Source: RGIG9115 sp045603225 (lineage in GTDB: Bacteria > Bacillota > Clostridia > UBA1381). From it: a DNA stretch of 14,667 bases. This document shows, piece by piece, positions 1 to 6,727 of this stretch (positions within the stretch are counted from its first letter, which is position 1; each line of letters begins with the position of its first letter). Under the pieces are notes generated by a model. That model saw nothing but the letters and a program-made list of their open reading frames with translations, made no database searches and was not told where the DNA came from. The position numbers were made by a program, and so were the translations under genes. Location of the stretch: positions 1-14,667 of the forward strand of contig JAZULT010000068.1 in NCBI GenBank assembly GCA_045603225.1, read 5' to 3'.

Positions 1-29
1 TTGCGATCGATTTTGTTATTGTTTGTCAT
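1..29 (-). CDS. Partial CDS, first 9 codons, leaves window
   Basis: An ATG at 29-27 on the minus strand opens a frame reading MTNNNKIDR before the window ends. An AAGGAG ribosome site (42-37) sits 7 nt upstream and a good sigma-A promoter lies at 57-85, so a real gene is likely. Its product cannot be recognised from nine residues. The same leader and start codon recur at 6851-6920 beside a 19-codon remnant. The gene may therefore belong to a repeated, possibly mobile, family (inference). Confidence 0.4.
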
Positions 30-85
30 GGTAGAACTCCTTAATTTGATAAGTATATTATACCATAAAAACAAGAATTTTGCAA
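16..85 (-). repeat. Promoter-bearing dispersed repeat, copy 1
   Basis: A 70-bp segment matches 6851-6920 without gaps, with 6 mismatches (91% identity), in the same orientation. It contains a complete expression signal on the minus strand: -35, -10, ribosome site, ATG and the first codons. In both copies the segment is followed, on its upstream side, by the CGACAGTCTGACG sequence. Confidence 0.75.
57..85 (-). promoter_or_regulatory. Sigma-A promoter of the left-edge gene
   Basis: On the minus strand TTGCAA (85-80) and TATAAT (62-57) are separated by 17 bp. The expected transcription start is near 50, followed by AAGGAG and ATG. This promoter is part of the dispersed 70-bp repeat. Confidence 0.6.
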
Positions 86-111
86 TGCTTACAGGAAATT
101 TAATATGCAAC

Positions 112-181
112 TTAATTATTCGACAGTCTGACGTCCCCAAACGGTTCAAACGGTTCCAAACGGTTCGTCCCCAAACGGTTC
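112..181. repeat. CGACAGTC / AAACGGTTC short-repeat element, copy A
   Basis: Starts with TTAATTATTCGACAGTCTG and continues into four spaced copies of AAACGGTTC (139-147, 148-156, 158-166, 173-181) interspersed with GTCCCC. Related arrays occur at 6728-6773 (inverted), 7224-7285 (same orientation) and one unit at 11458-11473. The design recalls REP-like intergenic palindromes of Clostridia; that assignment is inference. It ends abruptly inside the isomerase-like gene. Confidence 0.7.
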
Positions 182-342
182 ATTCTGTCAAGCTCTTTTT
201 TCATGGTATCGGCATCAATTCCGCCGTATCCTGCAAATTCAACTCCGTCATATCCCATTTTAGCTATAGCTTCAAGTGTCCCGATAAAATCCTTTTGTGT
301 AGCATCCTTGACACTCCACAGCTGTACTGAAATTTTATTCAT
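112..342 (-). pseudogene. Truncated sugar-phosphate isomerase/epimerase, N-terminal stub
   Basis: The first 52 residues (ISVQLWSVKD..., then GYDGVEFAGYGG) match the opening beta-strands of the xylose-isomerase-like TIM-barrel family (AP-endonuclease-2 fold). That family normally runs to about 250-300 aa. At about position 181 the frame enters the short-repeat element and reads repeat-derived residues (LGTNRLEPFEPFGD) to a stop at 112. Most of the barrel, including the metal site, is therefore missing and the protein should be inactive. The start has an AAGGA site upstream and lies 20 bp after the trehalase stop, so the gene was probably co-transcribed with it. The intact ancestor may have isomerised or epimerised a sugar released by that enzyme (inference). 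Confidence 0.75.
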
Positions 343-362
343 ATCCTTTTTCCTTTCGGGTA

Positions 363-1559
363 TTATTTCTTAAGAGCAAGATAAATTCCTGCACTCCAGC
401 CCATCATAGCGGGCATTTCATATTCGTTTGTAACATTTATGCTTCCGTCGGAAACATTGTATTTTTCCCAGAGATTGCCTGTTTCCTCAAATACCTTTTC
501 CGTAAGCTTTATATATTTTTCCGCTATACGGTCGGCATCGTCGTTATATCCGTATTTTCTGAGACCTTCGACAACTATGTACTGAAGGCACGCCCAGCCG
601 TTGGGGTAATCCCACTGATATTCGCTGTTCTCTGCATCGCCTTTTTCACAGGTTGCAATTCCGAAAGGCATTTCAAGACGATGGAGGTTTTTAACAAGAG
701 TTTCTGCCTGTTCTTCTGTTGCAAGACCTACATACATTGTATAGTAAGATGCAACGGAGAATACATTGCTGAATGTGCCGTTTTCAAAATTGTTGTCGAG
801 GAAGAGTCCGTCAGGTGACAGCATATATTTATTCATCAGTTCTTTTCTTCTGTTGATTCTCTCTTCCCATTTTTCTGCATCTTCGGTGTATCCGAGAATA
901 TCTGCAAATTTCTTCATGTTGTTTTCAACCTGATAGAGAAGGGCGTTAAGGTCGATGTGATTATAGTTATATCCGTCATATTCCCATCTCGGATTAAGAT
1001 CCCATCCGCTTTCGCAGCTTAACATACAATGTTTTGCAAGCTGTGTATCGGAAAGTTCAATTTCTTTTTTGACACGATGTTTGAAGCTGCCCGCTGTTTC
1101 TTTGTGATCTATTACGGAAATATCTCCGCCGTAGAGGTTCAGTCCTGTGGGTGAATTTCTTTGTGTCATCCAGAAATCATATTCTTTGCAAAGTACGTTG
1201 TAGGAAGATGCAAGCCATACGTTGTCTTTGTAAACGTTGTAGACGTCAGATACCATTTCCGAAAGGAAAGGAGGTTGTGAACGGTTAAGGTAATATGTAC
1301 GGTTTCCGTTTGGCATAAATCCGTATTTGTCAATCAGATATAACATATTGTCAATGTTGAATTTTGCCTGTTCCGTCATGCCGGATATAATCAGTCCGAT
1401 ATTTGTGAAATAGGTGTCCCAGTAGTATATTTCATCGAAAGTTCCTACTGCAGGAACGGTATATGGATAGGGAAGTCCTACGAGAGTTCCGCTGTCTTCT
1501 TTATTTGATTTTATACATTCATTCCATCCGTTTTTTATGTATTCTTCAATTTTATTCAT
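363..1559 (-). CDS. Trehalase-family glycosidase (GH37)
   Basis: 398 aa with no signal peptide, so cytoplasmic. Two GH37 signatures are visible: a form of PGGRFxExYxWDxYF at residues 36-51 (FDEIYYWDTYF) and QWDxPxGWA at 315-323 (QWDYPNGWA). The ESGWD segment (183-187) supplies Asp187, equivalent to the general acid of E. coli trehalase (Asp312). Glu379 in the NEYEMPAMMGW segment aligns with the catalytic base (Glu496). It is shorter than E. coli TreF (about 550 aa) but retains the conserved blocks of the (alpha/alpha)6 barrel. The start at 1559 is chosen because GGAGGT lies just upstream; an in-frame ATG at 1616 has no such site. The gene has its own promoter (1598-1626) and is followed by the isomerase stub. 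Hydrolysis of trehalose is likely, but a related alpha-glucoside cannot be excluded. Confidence 0.85.
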   Translation of the reverse strand: MNKIEEYIKNGWNECIKSNKEDSGTLVGLPYPYTVPAVGTFDEIYYWDTYFTNIGLIISGMTEQAKFNIDNMLYLIDKYGFMPNGNRTYYLNRSQPPFLSEMVSDVYNVYKDNVWLASSYNVLCKEYDFWMTQRNSPTGLNLYGGDISVIDHKETAGSFKHRVKKEIELSDTQLAKHCMLSCESGWDLNPRWEYDGYNYNHIDLNALLYQVENNMKKFADILGYTEDAEKWEERINRRKELMNKYMLSPDGLFLDNNFENGTFSNVFSVASYYTMYVGLATEEQAETLVKNLHRLEMPFGIATCEKGDAENSEYQWDYPNGWACLQYIVVEGLRKYGYNDDADRIAEKYIKLTEKVFEETGNLWEKYNVSDGSINVTNEYEMPAMMGWSAGIYLALKK

Positions 1560-1597
1560 GTTTGTACCTCCGATATCATATAGGATTATTTTTATAT

Positions 1598-1626
1598 ATT
1601 TTATCATGTATTTCAAAAAAAATCAA
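1598..1626 (-). promoter_or_regulatory. Trehalase promoter
   Basis: On the minus strand TTGATT (1626-1621) and TAAAAT (1603-1598) are 17 bp apart, about 40 bp upstream of the ATG. It lies downstream of the tandem terminators, so the trehalase gene appears to be transcribed independently of the AraC gene at 1854-2690. Confidence 0.5.
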
Positions 1627-1632
1627 GCAAAA

Positions 1633-1654
1633 ATAAAAAAGTCACTATCGTGAC
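1633..1654 (-). terminator. Intrinsic terminator, repeat unit 1
   Basis: Identical to the terminator in the neighbouring unit (GTCAC-GATA-GTGAC then T6 on the minus strand), giving a tandem terminator between the AraC gene and the trehalase promoter. Confidence 0.65.
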
Positions 1655-1736
1655 TGTCGTTCGCACAGCTCACTTCCATAAGTAGACTTTTTTGTAATAA
1701 GCAAAATTACTCACGTTGCGAGTAATTTCCTATAAG

Positions 1737-1758
1737 ATAAAAAAGTCACTATCGTGAC
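1737..1758 (-). terminator. Intrinsic terminator, repeat unit 2
   Basis: On the minus strand the hairpin AGTCAC-GATA-GTGACT is followed by a T6 tract. It lies about 100 bp after the stop of the AraC gene and should end its transcript. The hairpin at 1808-1832 precedes it. Confidence 0.65.
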
Positions 1759-1853
1759 TGTCGTTCGCACAGCTCACTTCCATAAGTAGACTTTTTTGTA
1801 ATAAGCAAAATTACTCACGTTGCGAGTAATTTCCTATAAGATAAAAAAATATA

Positions 1854-2690
1854 TCAAATATTATTTTTGAAAGTTTGTCTGTACCTTGACGGTGAGGATC
1901 CGAAATGAGTTTTAAAGTAATTTGAAAAATATGTATAGTTATTAAAACCTACTGTTTCGCTTATATCTTTCAGGGGTATATCTGTGTTAAGTATGAGCTT
2001 TCGTGCTTCGTTCATTCGCGTGTTAATCAGATACTGATGCATACTTATTCCCGTTGATTCCGTAAAAATACGGTTCAGATAATATTCATGATATCCGGCA
2101 AAGGATGCGAGTTCCTTGTTTGTAATATTTTTCGAAAAATTATTTTTTATGTATTCCGAAATTTTATCTGTAGGGGCATACAACCCGGATTTTTCTTCGG
2201 TTGCAGGTCTGTGCATATCCGTCAGGATATATTTAAGGTGTATACTTGCCATTTCTTCGTGATAATTTTTTTCGGAAGAATTTTCGTGAAGAATTCCGTC
2301 AATCATATCTTTATACTTTATTCCGTTTTTCAGTATGAAATGTGAATTCAGAAAATAGCTGTCATCTACATGGACAGAAAACAGATCTCTTGATTTTATC
2401 GGTGTTTCTGTTGGTGGGAACACACTTTTCTCTTCTGAGAAATCTGTTGAAAGGTCGAAATTAACGGATATGATATGTGCATTGCCGCATATTTTATACT
2501 TGCTTCCGCTGCGACAGTAAAAAATATCGTTTTTGTCAAGTATATAATGTTTATCTTCGGTGAATATTTCAAACCTTCCCGAAAGAATGTAAAAAAGACG
2601 GCAGTCACGTACATACAAATATTTTCCGGGAGAGTTATATTTTATTTCAGCCGCATATCTGATAAATGGAGTTATGTCAATGAGCTTCAT
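1854..2690 (-). CDS. AraC-family transcriptional regulator (cupin type)
   Basis: 278 aa. Residues about 20-80 form a cupin-like ligand domain; residues about 175-275 are the AraC DNA-binding domain with two helix-turn-helix motifs (about 191-210 and 239-261). The C-terminal signature is typical (DISETVGFNNYTYFSNYFK, then FGSSPSRYR). The start at 2690 has a GAGG site five bases upstream. The gene diverges from the iron-sulfur operon at 2812, and both promoters lie on one palindrome at 2740-2771. It probably controls that operon and itself, and possibly the trehalase gene downstream. Its effector is unknown; a sugar or glycoside is usual for this family. Confidence 0.9.
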   Translation of the reverse strand: MKLIDITPFIRYAAEIKYNSPGKYLYVRDCRLFYILSGRFEIFTEDKHYILDKNDIFYCRSGSKYKICGNAHIISVNFDLSTDFSEEKSVFPPTETPIKSRDLFSVHVDDSYFLNSHFILKNGIKYKDMIDGILHENSSEKNYHEEMASIHLKYILTDMHRPATEEKSGLYAPTDKISEYIKNNFSKNITNKELASFAGYHEYYLNRIFTESTGISMHQYLINTRMNEARKLILNTDIPLKDISETVGFNNYTYFSNYFKTHFGSSPSRYRQTFKNNI

Positions 2691-2739
2691 AATTACCTCG
2701 CAAAGTTTGTTTTCTTAAAGTTATTGTTTGTTTTATATA

Positions 2740-2771
2740 TTGATTATAACATATAATTATGGTATAATCAA
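2740..2771. promoter_or_regulatory. Superimposed divergent promoters on a 32-bp near-palindrome
   Basis: Plus strand: TTGATT (2740-2745), 17 bp, TATAAT (2763-2768), driving the operon from 2812. Minus strand: TTGATT (2771-2766), 17 bp, TATAAT (2748-2743), driving the AraC gene. Each -35 overlaps the other promoter's -10 by three bases. The whole interval is nearly self-complementary, so it may also be an operator. Confidence 0.65.
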
Positions 2772-2811
2772 GAAAAAAATTAAAATATTTTCCGGGAAGA
2801 AGGTGTGTTTT

Positions 2812-3744
2812 ATGAAATTTTCCGTAGGATTGAAAAACGGAGATTTTGATTTTCTTGAATGTATTATAAAAAACAAAGAAAATATACGTGAAGTTTATTT
2901 TTCATGGGGAGATTTTCCGAACGGAAGAAGCAGTCAGCTTTTAAGTGAGGATTATTCTGTATGGGAAATGATGGATATACAAAGGCAGATGCTTAAAAGG
3001 ATTTCAGAGAATGATATACCGCTGAATGTTCTTTTTAACGGAAACTGCTATGGAAGGGACAGTCTTTCAAGGGGATTTTACGAAAGGGTAGGGGAAACGG
3101 TTGATTATATAAAAAGGGTATATGGTGAAACATCCGTTACAACCACATCTCCGCTTATCGGAAAGTTTATAAAAAGCAATTTTTCTGATTGTGAGGTCAG
3201 AGCATCCGTTAACATGGAAATTGGTACGGTTCAGGGAATGGATTATATTTCAGAATACTTTGACGGTTATTATATGAAACGTGAGTTTAACCGTGATTTC
3301 GGAAAAATCAGGGAGCTGTCGGAGTATTGCAGGAATAATGGGAAGAAACTGTATATGCTTGCGAACAGCGGATGTCTCAACGATTGTTCGGTACATAATT
3401 TTCATGATAATCTTGTTGCTCATGAGAAAGAAATTTCAGGAATGGATAATGCCTATAATTTTACCGGTATGTGTCGGGACTATCTGAAAAATGAAAAAAA
3501 TTATCCGAAACTTCCGGAAATTATGAATTTTATAAGACCTGAGGATATCGGAAAATATGAAGAGTGGTTCGACTCGGTAAAACTTGCCACAAGAATACAC
3601 CCGAATCCGGGACTCGTACTCGAAAGTTATATAAAAGGAAAGTACTCGGGAGATATTCTGCGTTTGCTTGAACCGACTCACAGTATATATCCTTATGTGT
3701 TGGAAAACGGCGAGCCTCTAAGGCTTGTCAGAATAGGAGGGTGA
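2812..3744 (+). CDS. Putative TIM-barrel protein, U32/UbiV-like (tentative)
   Basis: 310 aa, no signal peptide or membrane segment. I do not recognise a named family with certainty. The alternating strand/helix pattern and the block SGCLNDCSVHNFHDNLVAHE (residues 187-205) resemble the Cys-containing region of peptidase-U32/UbiU/UbiV proteins. Those bind 4Fe-4S clusters and act in anaerobic hydroxylations. Cys188, Cys192 and Cys221 could be ligands; a fourth is not obvious. Other conserved-looking blocks are ASVNMEIG (131-138), FDGYYMKREFNRD (150-162) and ATRIHPNPG (259-267). The start at 2812 has AAGG six bases upstream; an in-frame ATG at 2728 lies upstream of the promoter and is rejected. 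It is the first gene of a four-gene operon, with only 3 bp to the next gene. Inferred role: substrate-handling or redox partner of the three Fe-S proteins. Confidence 0.7.
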   Translation: MKFSVGLKNGDFDFLECIIKNKENIREVYFSWGDFPNGRSSQLLSEDYSVWEMMDIQRQMLKRISENDIPLNVLFNGNCYGRDSLSRGFYERVGETVDYIKRVYGETSVTTTSPLIGKFIKSNFSDCEVRASVNMEIGTVQGMDYISEYFDGYYMKREFNRDFGKIRELSEYCRNNGKKLYMLANSGCLNDCSVHNFHDNLVAHEKEISGMDNAYNFTGMCRDYLKNEKNYPKLPEIMNFIRPEDIGKYEEWFDSVKLATRIHPNPGLVLESYIKGKYSGDILRLLEPTHSIYPYVLENGEPLRLVRIGG

Positions 3745-3747
3745 TTT

Positions 3748-4818
3748 ATGTTAAGCAGTAAAAAGATTAAGGAAGCGGCGCTTGCCGCAGGAGCGGATAT
3801 ATGCGGAATAGCACCGATGAGCAGATTCTCGGGAGCTCCCGATGAAATGAATCCTCAGTTTTTGTTCCCTGAAGCAAAGAGTTGTGTGGGGTTTGTGTTC
3901 AGAATTCCACGCGGGGTACAAAGAGGTATTGAAGAGGGCACACAGTTCTTTCAGTATCCGTCAATGGCGTATGGCGGAATTAATGAGATATTTGCGCCTG
4001 CTGTGTTGTATCACGTAGGGAAGGTTATAGAAGATGATGGATATGAAGCGTTTGTTTACAGAAATACGGGTGCAAGAGGTGTTGTTTCGGATATGGACGG
4101 TACACCGGGAAACACATTTTCTCCTGAAGAGAAGATAGATGAGGAAGAGCCTACAGCACATCACAGAAGTGTGCAATCGACCCGTCCGGTAAGGGAAGGT
4201 AACGTAGCTCCCGATTTGCAGTTTCAGTTCAGAATAGCAGCAGTTGCCTGCGGTCTTGGGGAAATCGGGTGGAGTAAAATGCTTCTCACCCCGGAATTCG
4301 GACCGCTGCAGAGAGTGGCGTTCCTTTTTACAGACGGAGAATTTGATGAGTATGATGATATATACAGCGGTAAGCCGTTGTGTCGTAAATGTGGTGCCTG
4401 CGTAAGGGAATGTCCGGGCGGATGTATACCGGAAATTAATTCCGGAAAGAAAGTAACCATAAATCTTGAGGGTAGAACCATTGAATGGGCGGATATAGAT
4501 ATGTGGCGCTGTTATGCCTTTTATACTCATGCCGGAAGATATTTCAATCCTTTTGTTCCGAAGGAGGTATGGGATAAAAACGAAAACGGAACTCTTGATC
4601 TTATGGAGGGTGTGACGGATGTGGCGGACGAGCATGAGATCGCAAAGATATATTCTGCACTTCAGAAATATTTTCCGAGCTGGATCGGTTACAATATGGC
4701 GAAATGCGGAGGCTGTATAAGAGCCTGTGTATCCGTTCTTGAGAAAAAGGGCGGTTGTATGGAAGGCAGGTTCAAAGAACCGCTGAGAAAGAAAAAAGCA
4801 TGGAAGCTTGACAGATAG
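3748..4818 (+). CDS. Reductive-dehalogenase/QueG-like double 4Fe-4S protein, paralogue 1
   Basis: 356 aa. The central block CGLGEIGWSKMLLTPEFGP (residues 168-186) followed by a TDGEF segment is typical of reductive dehalogenases and epoxyqueuosine reductase (COG1600). Cluster 1 is CxxCxxCxxxCP at Cys212/215/218/222. Cys255 (in RCYAFYTHAG, matching the RCISYLTIE position of QueG) and Cys320/323/327 complete a second 4Fe-4S set. Those enzymes use cobalamin, so a corrinoid is plausible, but no corrinoid-binding motif can be read directly. There is no twin-arginine signal or membrane anchor, so it is cytoplasmic. It carries a polar insertion at about 113-150 that the other two lack and shares the C-terminal RFKEPLRKKKAWKLD block with paralogue 3. 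AGGAGG lies just upstream of the ATG. The substrate is unknown. Confidence 0.85.
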   Translation: MLSSKKIKEAALAAGADICGIAPMSRFSGAPDEMNPQFLFPEAKSCVGFVFRIPRGVQRGIEEGTQFFQYPSMAYGGINEIFAPAVLYHVGKVIEDDGYEAFVYRNTGARGVVSDMDGTPGNTFSPEEKIDEEEPTAHHRSVQSTRPVREGNVAPDLQFQFRIAAVACGLGEIGWSKMLLTPEFGPLQRVAFLFTDGEFDEYDDIYSGKPLCRKCGACVRECPGGCIPEINSGKKVTINLEGRTIEWADIDMWRCYAFYTHAGRYFNPFVPKEVWDKNENGTLDLMEGVTDVADEHEIAKIYSALQKYFPSWIGYNMAKCGGCIRACVSVLEKKGGCMEGRFKEPLRKKKAWKLDR

Positions 4819-4828
4819 AGGTGGAAAA

Positions 4829-5719
4829 ATGATAACATCTGATTTTATAAAGAAAAAAGCAAAAGAGCTTGGTGCAACCGTGTGCGGAATCGGAAGAATC
4901 TATGAGGAACCTGACGAGCACAGAAATCCGCTTATGATACTTCCCGAGGCGAAATGTATAATCGGCTTCGGATTTGCAGTTCCTAAGGGATTGTACAAAA
5001 TGATGGAAAACGGAAATCAGTATTATTCGTATACAACAATGGGAGTCAAATATATTGATGAAGAAATGGCGGAAATTTTTCTCCTTAAAATGGGCGGAAT
5101 AATAGAAAATGAAGGGTATGATGCGTGTCTTCAGAAATCTGTTCCCAATCTGAGGGTGAAAGGTGACAGGGAAACAAACCCGGAAGTAGCGGATACATAT
5201 GAGCTCGTTTTTGCTGAAGCTGTTGAAGAAGGAAAACCGGCACCTGATGTTATAATAGATTTCGGAAAGGCGGCAAAGGCCTGCGGCCTCGGAGAAACAG
5301 GACTCAGCGGCAAAATAATAAACAGAGAATACGGACCCTTTATGAGATATTGCTTTATAATAACCGATGCCCCGCTTGAATGTGATGAAGCGCTTTCGGA
5401 ATGTGTATGTGACAGGTGTGGTGCGTGCATGGATGCCTGCCCGGGAAATGCAATAAGTGAATCCGGACTTGACACGTGGCAATGTGCTGTTTATTATAAG
5501 GGTGCGCATAAATCAAATCCGTTTATGACAGATGATTTTCTGAAAGACAATCCCGAAAGAGAGAAGATATTAAACGGAGAGAAGCGTTTTGATACAGTAA
5601 GCGCGAGGAAACTTTTTAAGGAAATGAACTTTCTTCCGAATACTCATTGGGGGTATTCGCCGTGTCTTTGCGGAAGAAAATGTGATATAGCCTGTTATGA
5701 ACATATAAGGGGGAAATAA
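4829..5719 (+). CDS. Reductive-dehalogenase/QueG-like double 4Fe-4S protein, paralogue 2
   Basis: 296 aa and the shortest of the three. The core ACGLGETGLSGKIINREYGP (residues 151-170) and the IITDAPL segment match the superfamily. Cluster 1 is Cys194/197/200/204 followed by Pro. Cluster 2 is Cys219 plus CxxxCxxxC at 281/285/289, with an extra Cys279. The spacing differs from the CxxCxxxC of paralogue 1. It ends right after cluster 2 and lacks the basic, Trp-containing tail of paralogues 1 and 3. The start at 4829 is chosen because GAGGTGG lies four bases upstream; the in-frame TTG at 4808 overlaps the previous gene. It begins 10 bp after paralogue 1 and ends 1 bp before paralogue 3, so the products are probably made together and may form a complex. 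Confidence 0.85.
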   Translation: MITSDFIKKKAKELGATVCGIGRIYEEPDEHRNPLMILPEAKCIIGFGFAVPKGLYKMMENGNQYYSYTTMGVKYIDEEMAEIFLLKMGGIIENEGYDACLQKSVPNLRVKGDRETNPEVADTYELVFAEAVEEGKPAPDVIIDFGKAAKACGLGETGLSGKIINREYGPFMRYCFIITDAPLECDEALSECVCDRCGACMDACPGNAISESGLDTWQCAVYYKGAHKSNPFMTDDFLKDNPEREKILNGEKRFDTVSARKLFKEMNFLPNTHWGYSPCLCGRKCDIACYEHIRGK

Positions 5720-5720
5720 C

Positions 5721-6653
5721 GTGAAAACTGATGTGATAAATATGGCAAAAGCAAACGGTGCAGATATTGTCAGGTTTGCTTCGGCAGACAGATTTCCTGC
5801 AGACAGCGCTGTTTTTAAAATAATGCCTGAAACCAGAACTGTTATCGGTATGGCTTTTCGTGTTCTGAGAGGAATATACCGAGGCATAGAAGAGGGAAGT
5901 ACTTATTATCAGTATTCTACCATGGCGGTGGAAAATATGGAAGAAACAATTATGCCGATGTCACTCCTTAGAGTTTCGGGCGTTATAGAAGAACGCGGGT
6001 TTACTGCTCTTCCTCAAAAGAAAAATCAGCTTATTATGGAAGATGACGGAACAAATCCCGAGGTCTTATACAGTGCAGTTTACAGAAATAAAAGCCGTGA
6101 AATACAGCTTGATTTCCTTGATACGGCGGTAAGATGCGGTCTTGGCGAAAAGGGACTTCAGGGGGCACTTCTGACAGATGAGTTCGGACCTATGGTAAGA
6201 TACTGTTTCATTCTTACGGATGCCGAAATAGAGAGTGATGAGGAATTTATTCCGCATTTATGTGACAAGTGCGGAAAGTGTATAAAAGCCTGCCCCGGAA
6301 AAGCTGTTGACGAATCCGGGAATACCGACTCATGGCAATGTGCCGTGTACTATTCCGGGGCGAACGGAACGCGAAATCCTTTTATGCCGCCTGATGCTTT
6401 CAGAGATATGGAAAACCGTGCGGAAATTATTGCAGGTGAAGCAAAGGTATCTCCGGAAAAAGCACGTGAAATACTTGACAAACTCGATTTTTATCCGTCT
6501 ATAGGTCATTCCTATGCAGGCTCCATATGCGGAAGGGTATGTGATGTGGAATGTTATGTCCATCTTGAAGAAAAAGGAGTTCTTACCAGGAAATTCAAAA
6601 CTCCTTTCCGAAAAAGGGAACCATGGAAATTTGATTTGAAAGATTTTGTATAA
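5721..6653 (+). CDS. Reductive-dehalogenase/QueG-like double 4Fe-4S protein, paralogue 3
   Basis: 310 aa, starting with GTG behind an AAGGGGG ribosome site that overlaps the end of paralogue 2. The core RCGLGEKGLQGALLTDEFGP (residues 138-157) and the FILTDAEI segment are present. Cluster 1 is Cys181/184/187/191 with a following Pro. Cluster 2 uses Cys207 and CxxxCxxxC at 270/274/278. The N-terminal region (GTYYQYSTMAVENM style) closely parallels the other two copies. The tail KFKTPFRKREPWKFD matches the end of paralogue 1. It is cytoplasmic and last in the operon. Whether all three are catalytic or some are electron-transfer subunits cannot be read from the sequence. Confidence 0.85.
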   Translation: MKTDVINMAKANGADIVRFASADRFPADSAVFKIMPETRTVIGMAFRVLRGIYRGIEEGSTYYQYSTMAVENMEETIMPMSLLRVSGVIEERGFTALPQKKNQLIMEDDGTNPEVLYSAVYRNKSREIQLDFLDTAVRCGLGEKGLQGALLTDEFGPMVRYCFILTDAEIESDEEFIPHLCDKCGKCIKACPGKAVDESGNTDSWQCAVYYSGANGTRNPFMPPDAFRDMENRAEIIAGEAKVSPEKAREILDKLDFYPSIGHSYAGSICGRVCDVECYVHLEEKGVLTRKFKTPFRKREPWKFDLKDFV

Positions 6654-6657
6654 TCAG

Positions 6658-6678
6658 ACAAAATATTTGTGTTTTTTT
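6658..6678 (+). terminator. Weak possible terminator of the Fe-S operon
   Basis: ACAAA-ATA-TTTGT followed by G and T7, directly after the last stop codon. The stem is only 5 bp and AT-rich, so the call is weak, but its position fits. Confidence 0.35.
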
Positions 6679-6727
6679 GCATATGAGTCAAAATTTTGCT
6701 TGAAATTATGATTGTTTTGTGTTAAAA

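Larger units (their letters stand above)
1633..1840. repeat. Perfect 104-bp tandem duplication
   Basis: Units at 1633-1736 and 1737-1840 are identical, and the first bases of a third unit follow at 1841. Each unit contains a GTCAC-TATC-GTGAC hairpin and a larger stem with one bulge (GTGACTGT paired to ACAGCTCAC). It also has a perfect 9-bp hairpin AAATTACTC/GAGTAATTT (1704-1728 and 1808-1832) and long-range AAAAAAGTC/GACTTTTTT ends. Confidence 0.95.

Noticed and set aside
1..330. Plus-strand ORF of 109 aa
   Set aside because: It runs through the repeat, the promoter of the opposite strand and the isomerase stub; no ribosome site and no protein-like pattern.
1633..1840. CRISPR-like repeat
   Set aside because: Only two adjacent identical units with no spacers; it is a simple tandem duplication.
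3961..4635. Long minus-strand ORF of 224 aa
   Set aside because: It lies opposite the first Fe-S paralogue, its residues show no family features, and the plus-strand frame carries clear Cys motifs.
4772..5509. Minus-strand ORF of 245 aa
   Set aside because: Antisense to the second Fe-S paralogue; its composition looks like a mirrored coding frame and no ribosome site or domain is seen.
3748..6653. Calling any of the three Fe-S genes queG
   Set aside because: Three divergent copies in one operon and a dehalogenase-like GLGE..EFGP core make a tRNA-modification role unlikely; only superfamily membership is supported.
3748..6653. True respiratory reductive dehalogenases
   Set aside because: No twin-arginine signal, no small membrane anchor gene beside them, and shorter chains than the usual 450-500 aa.
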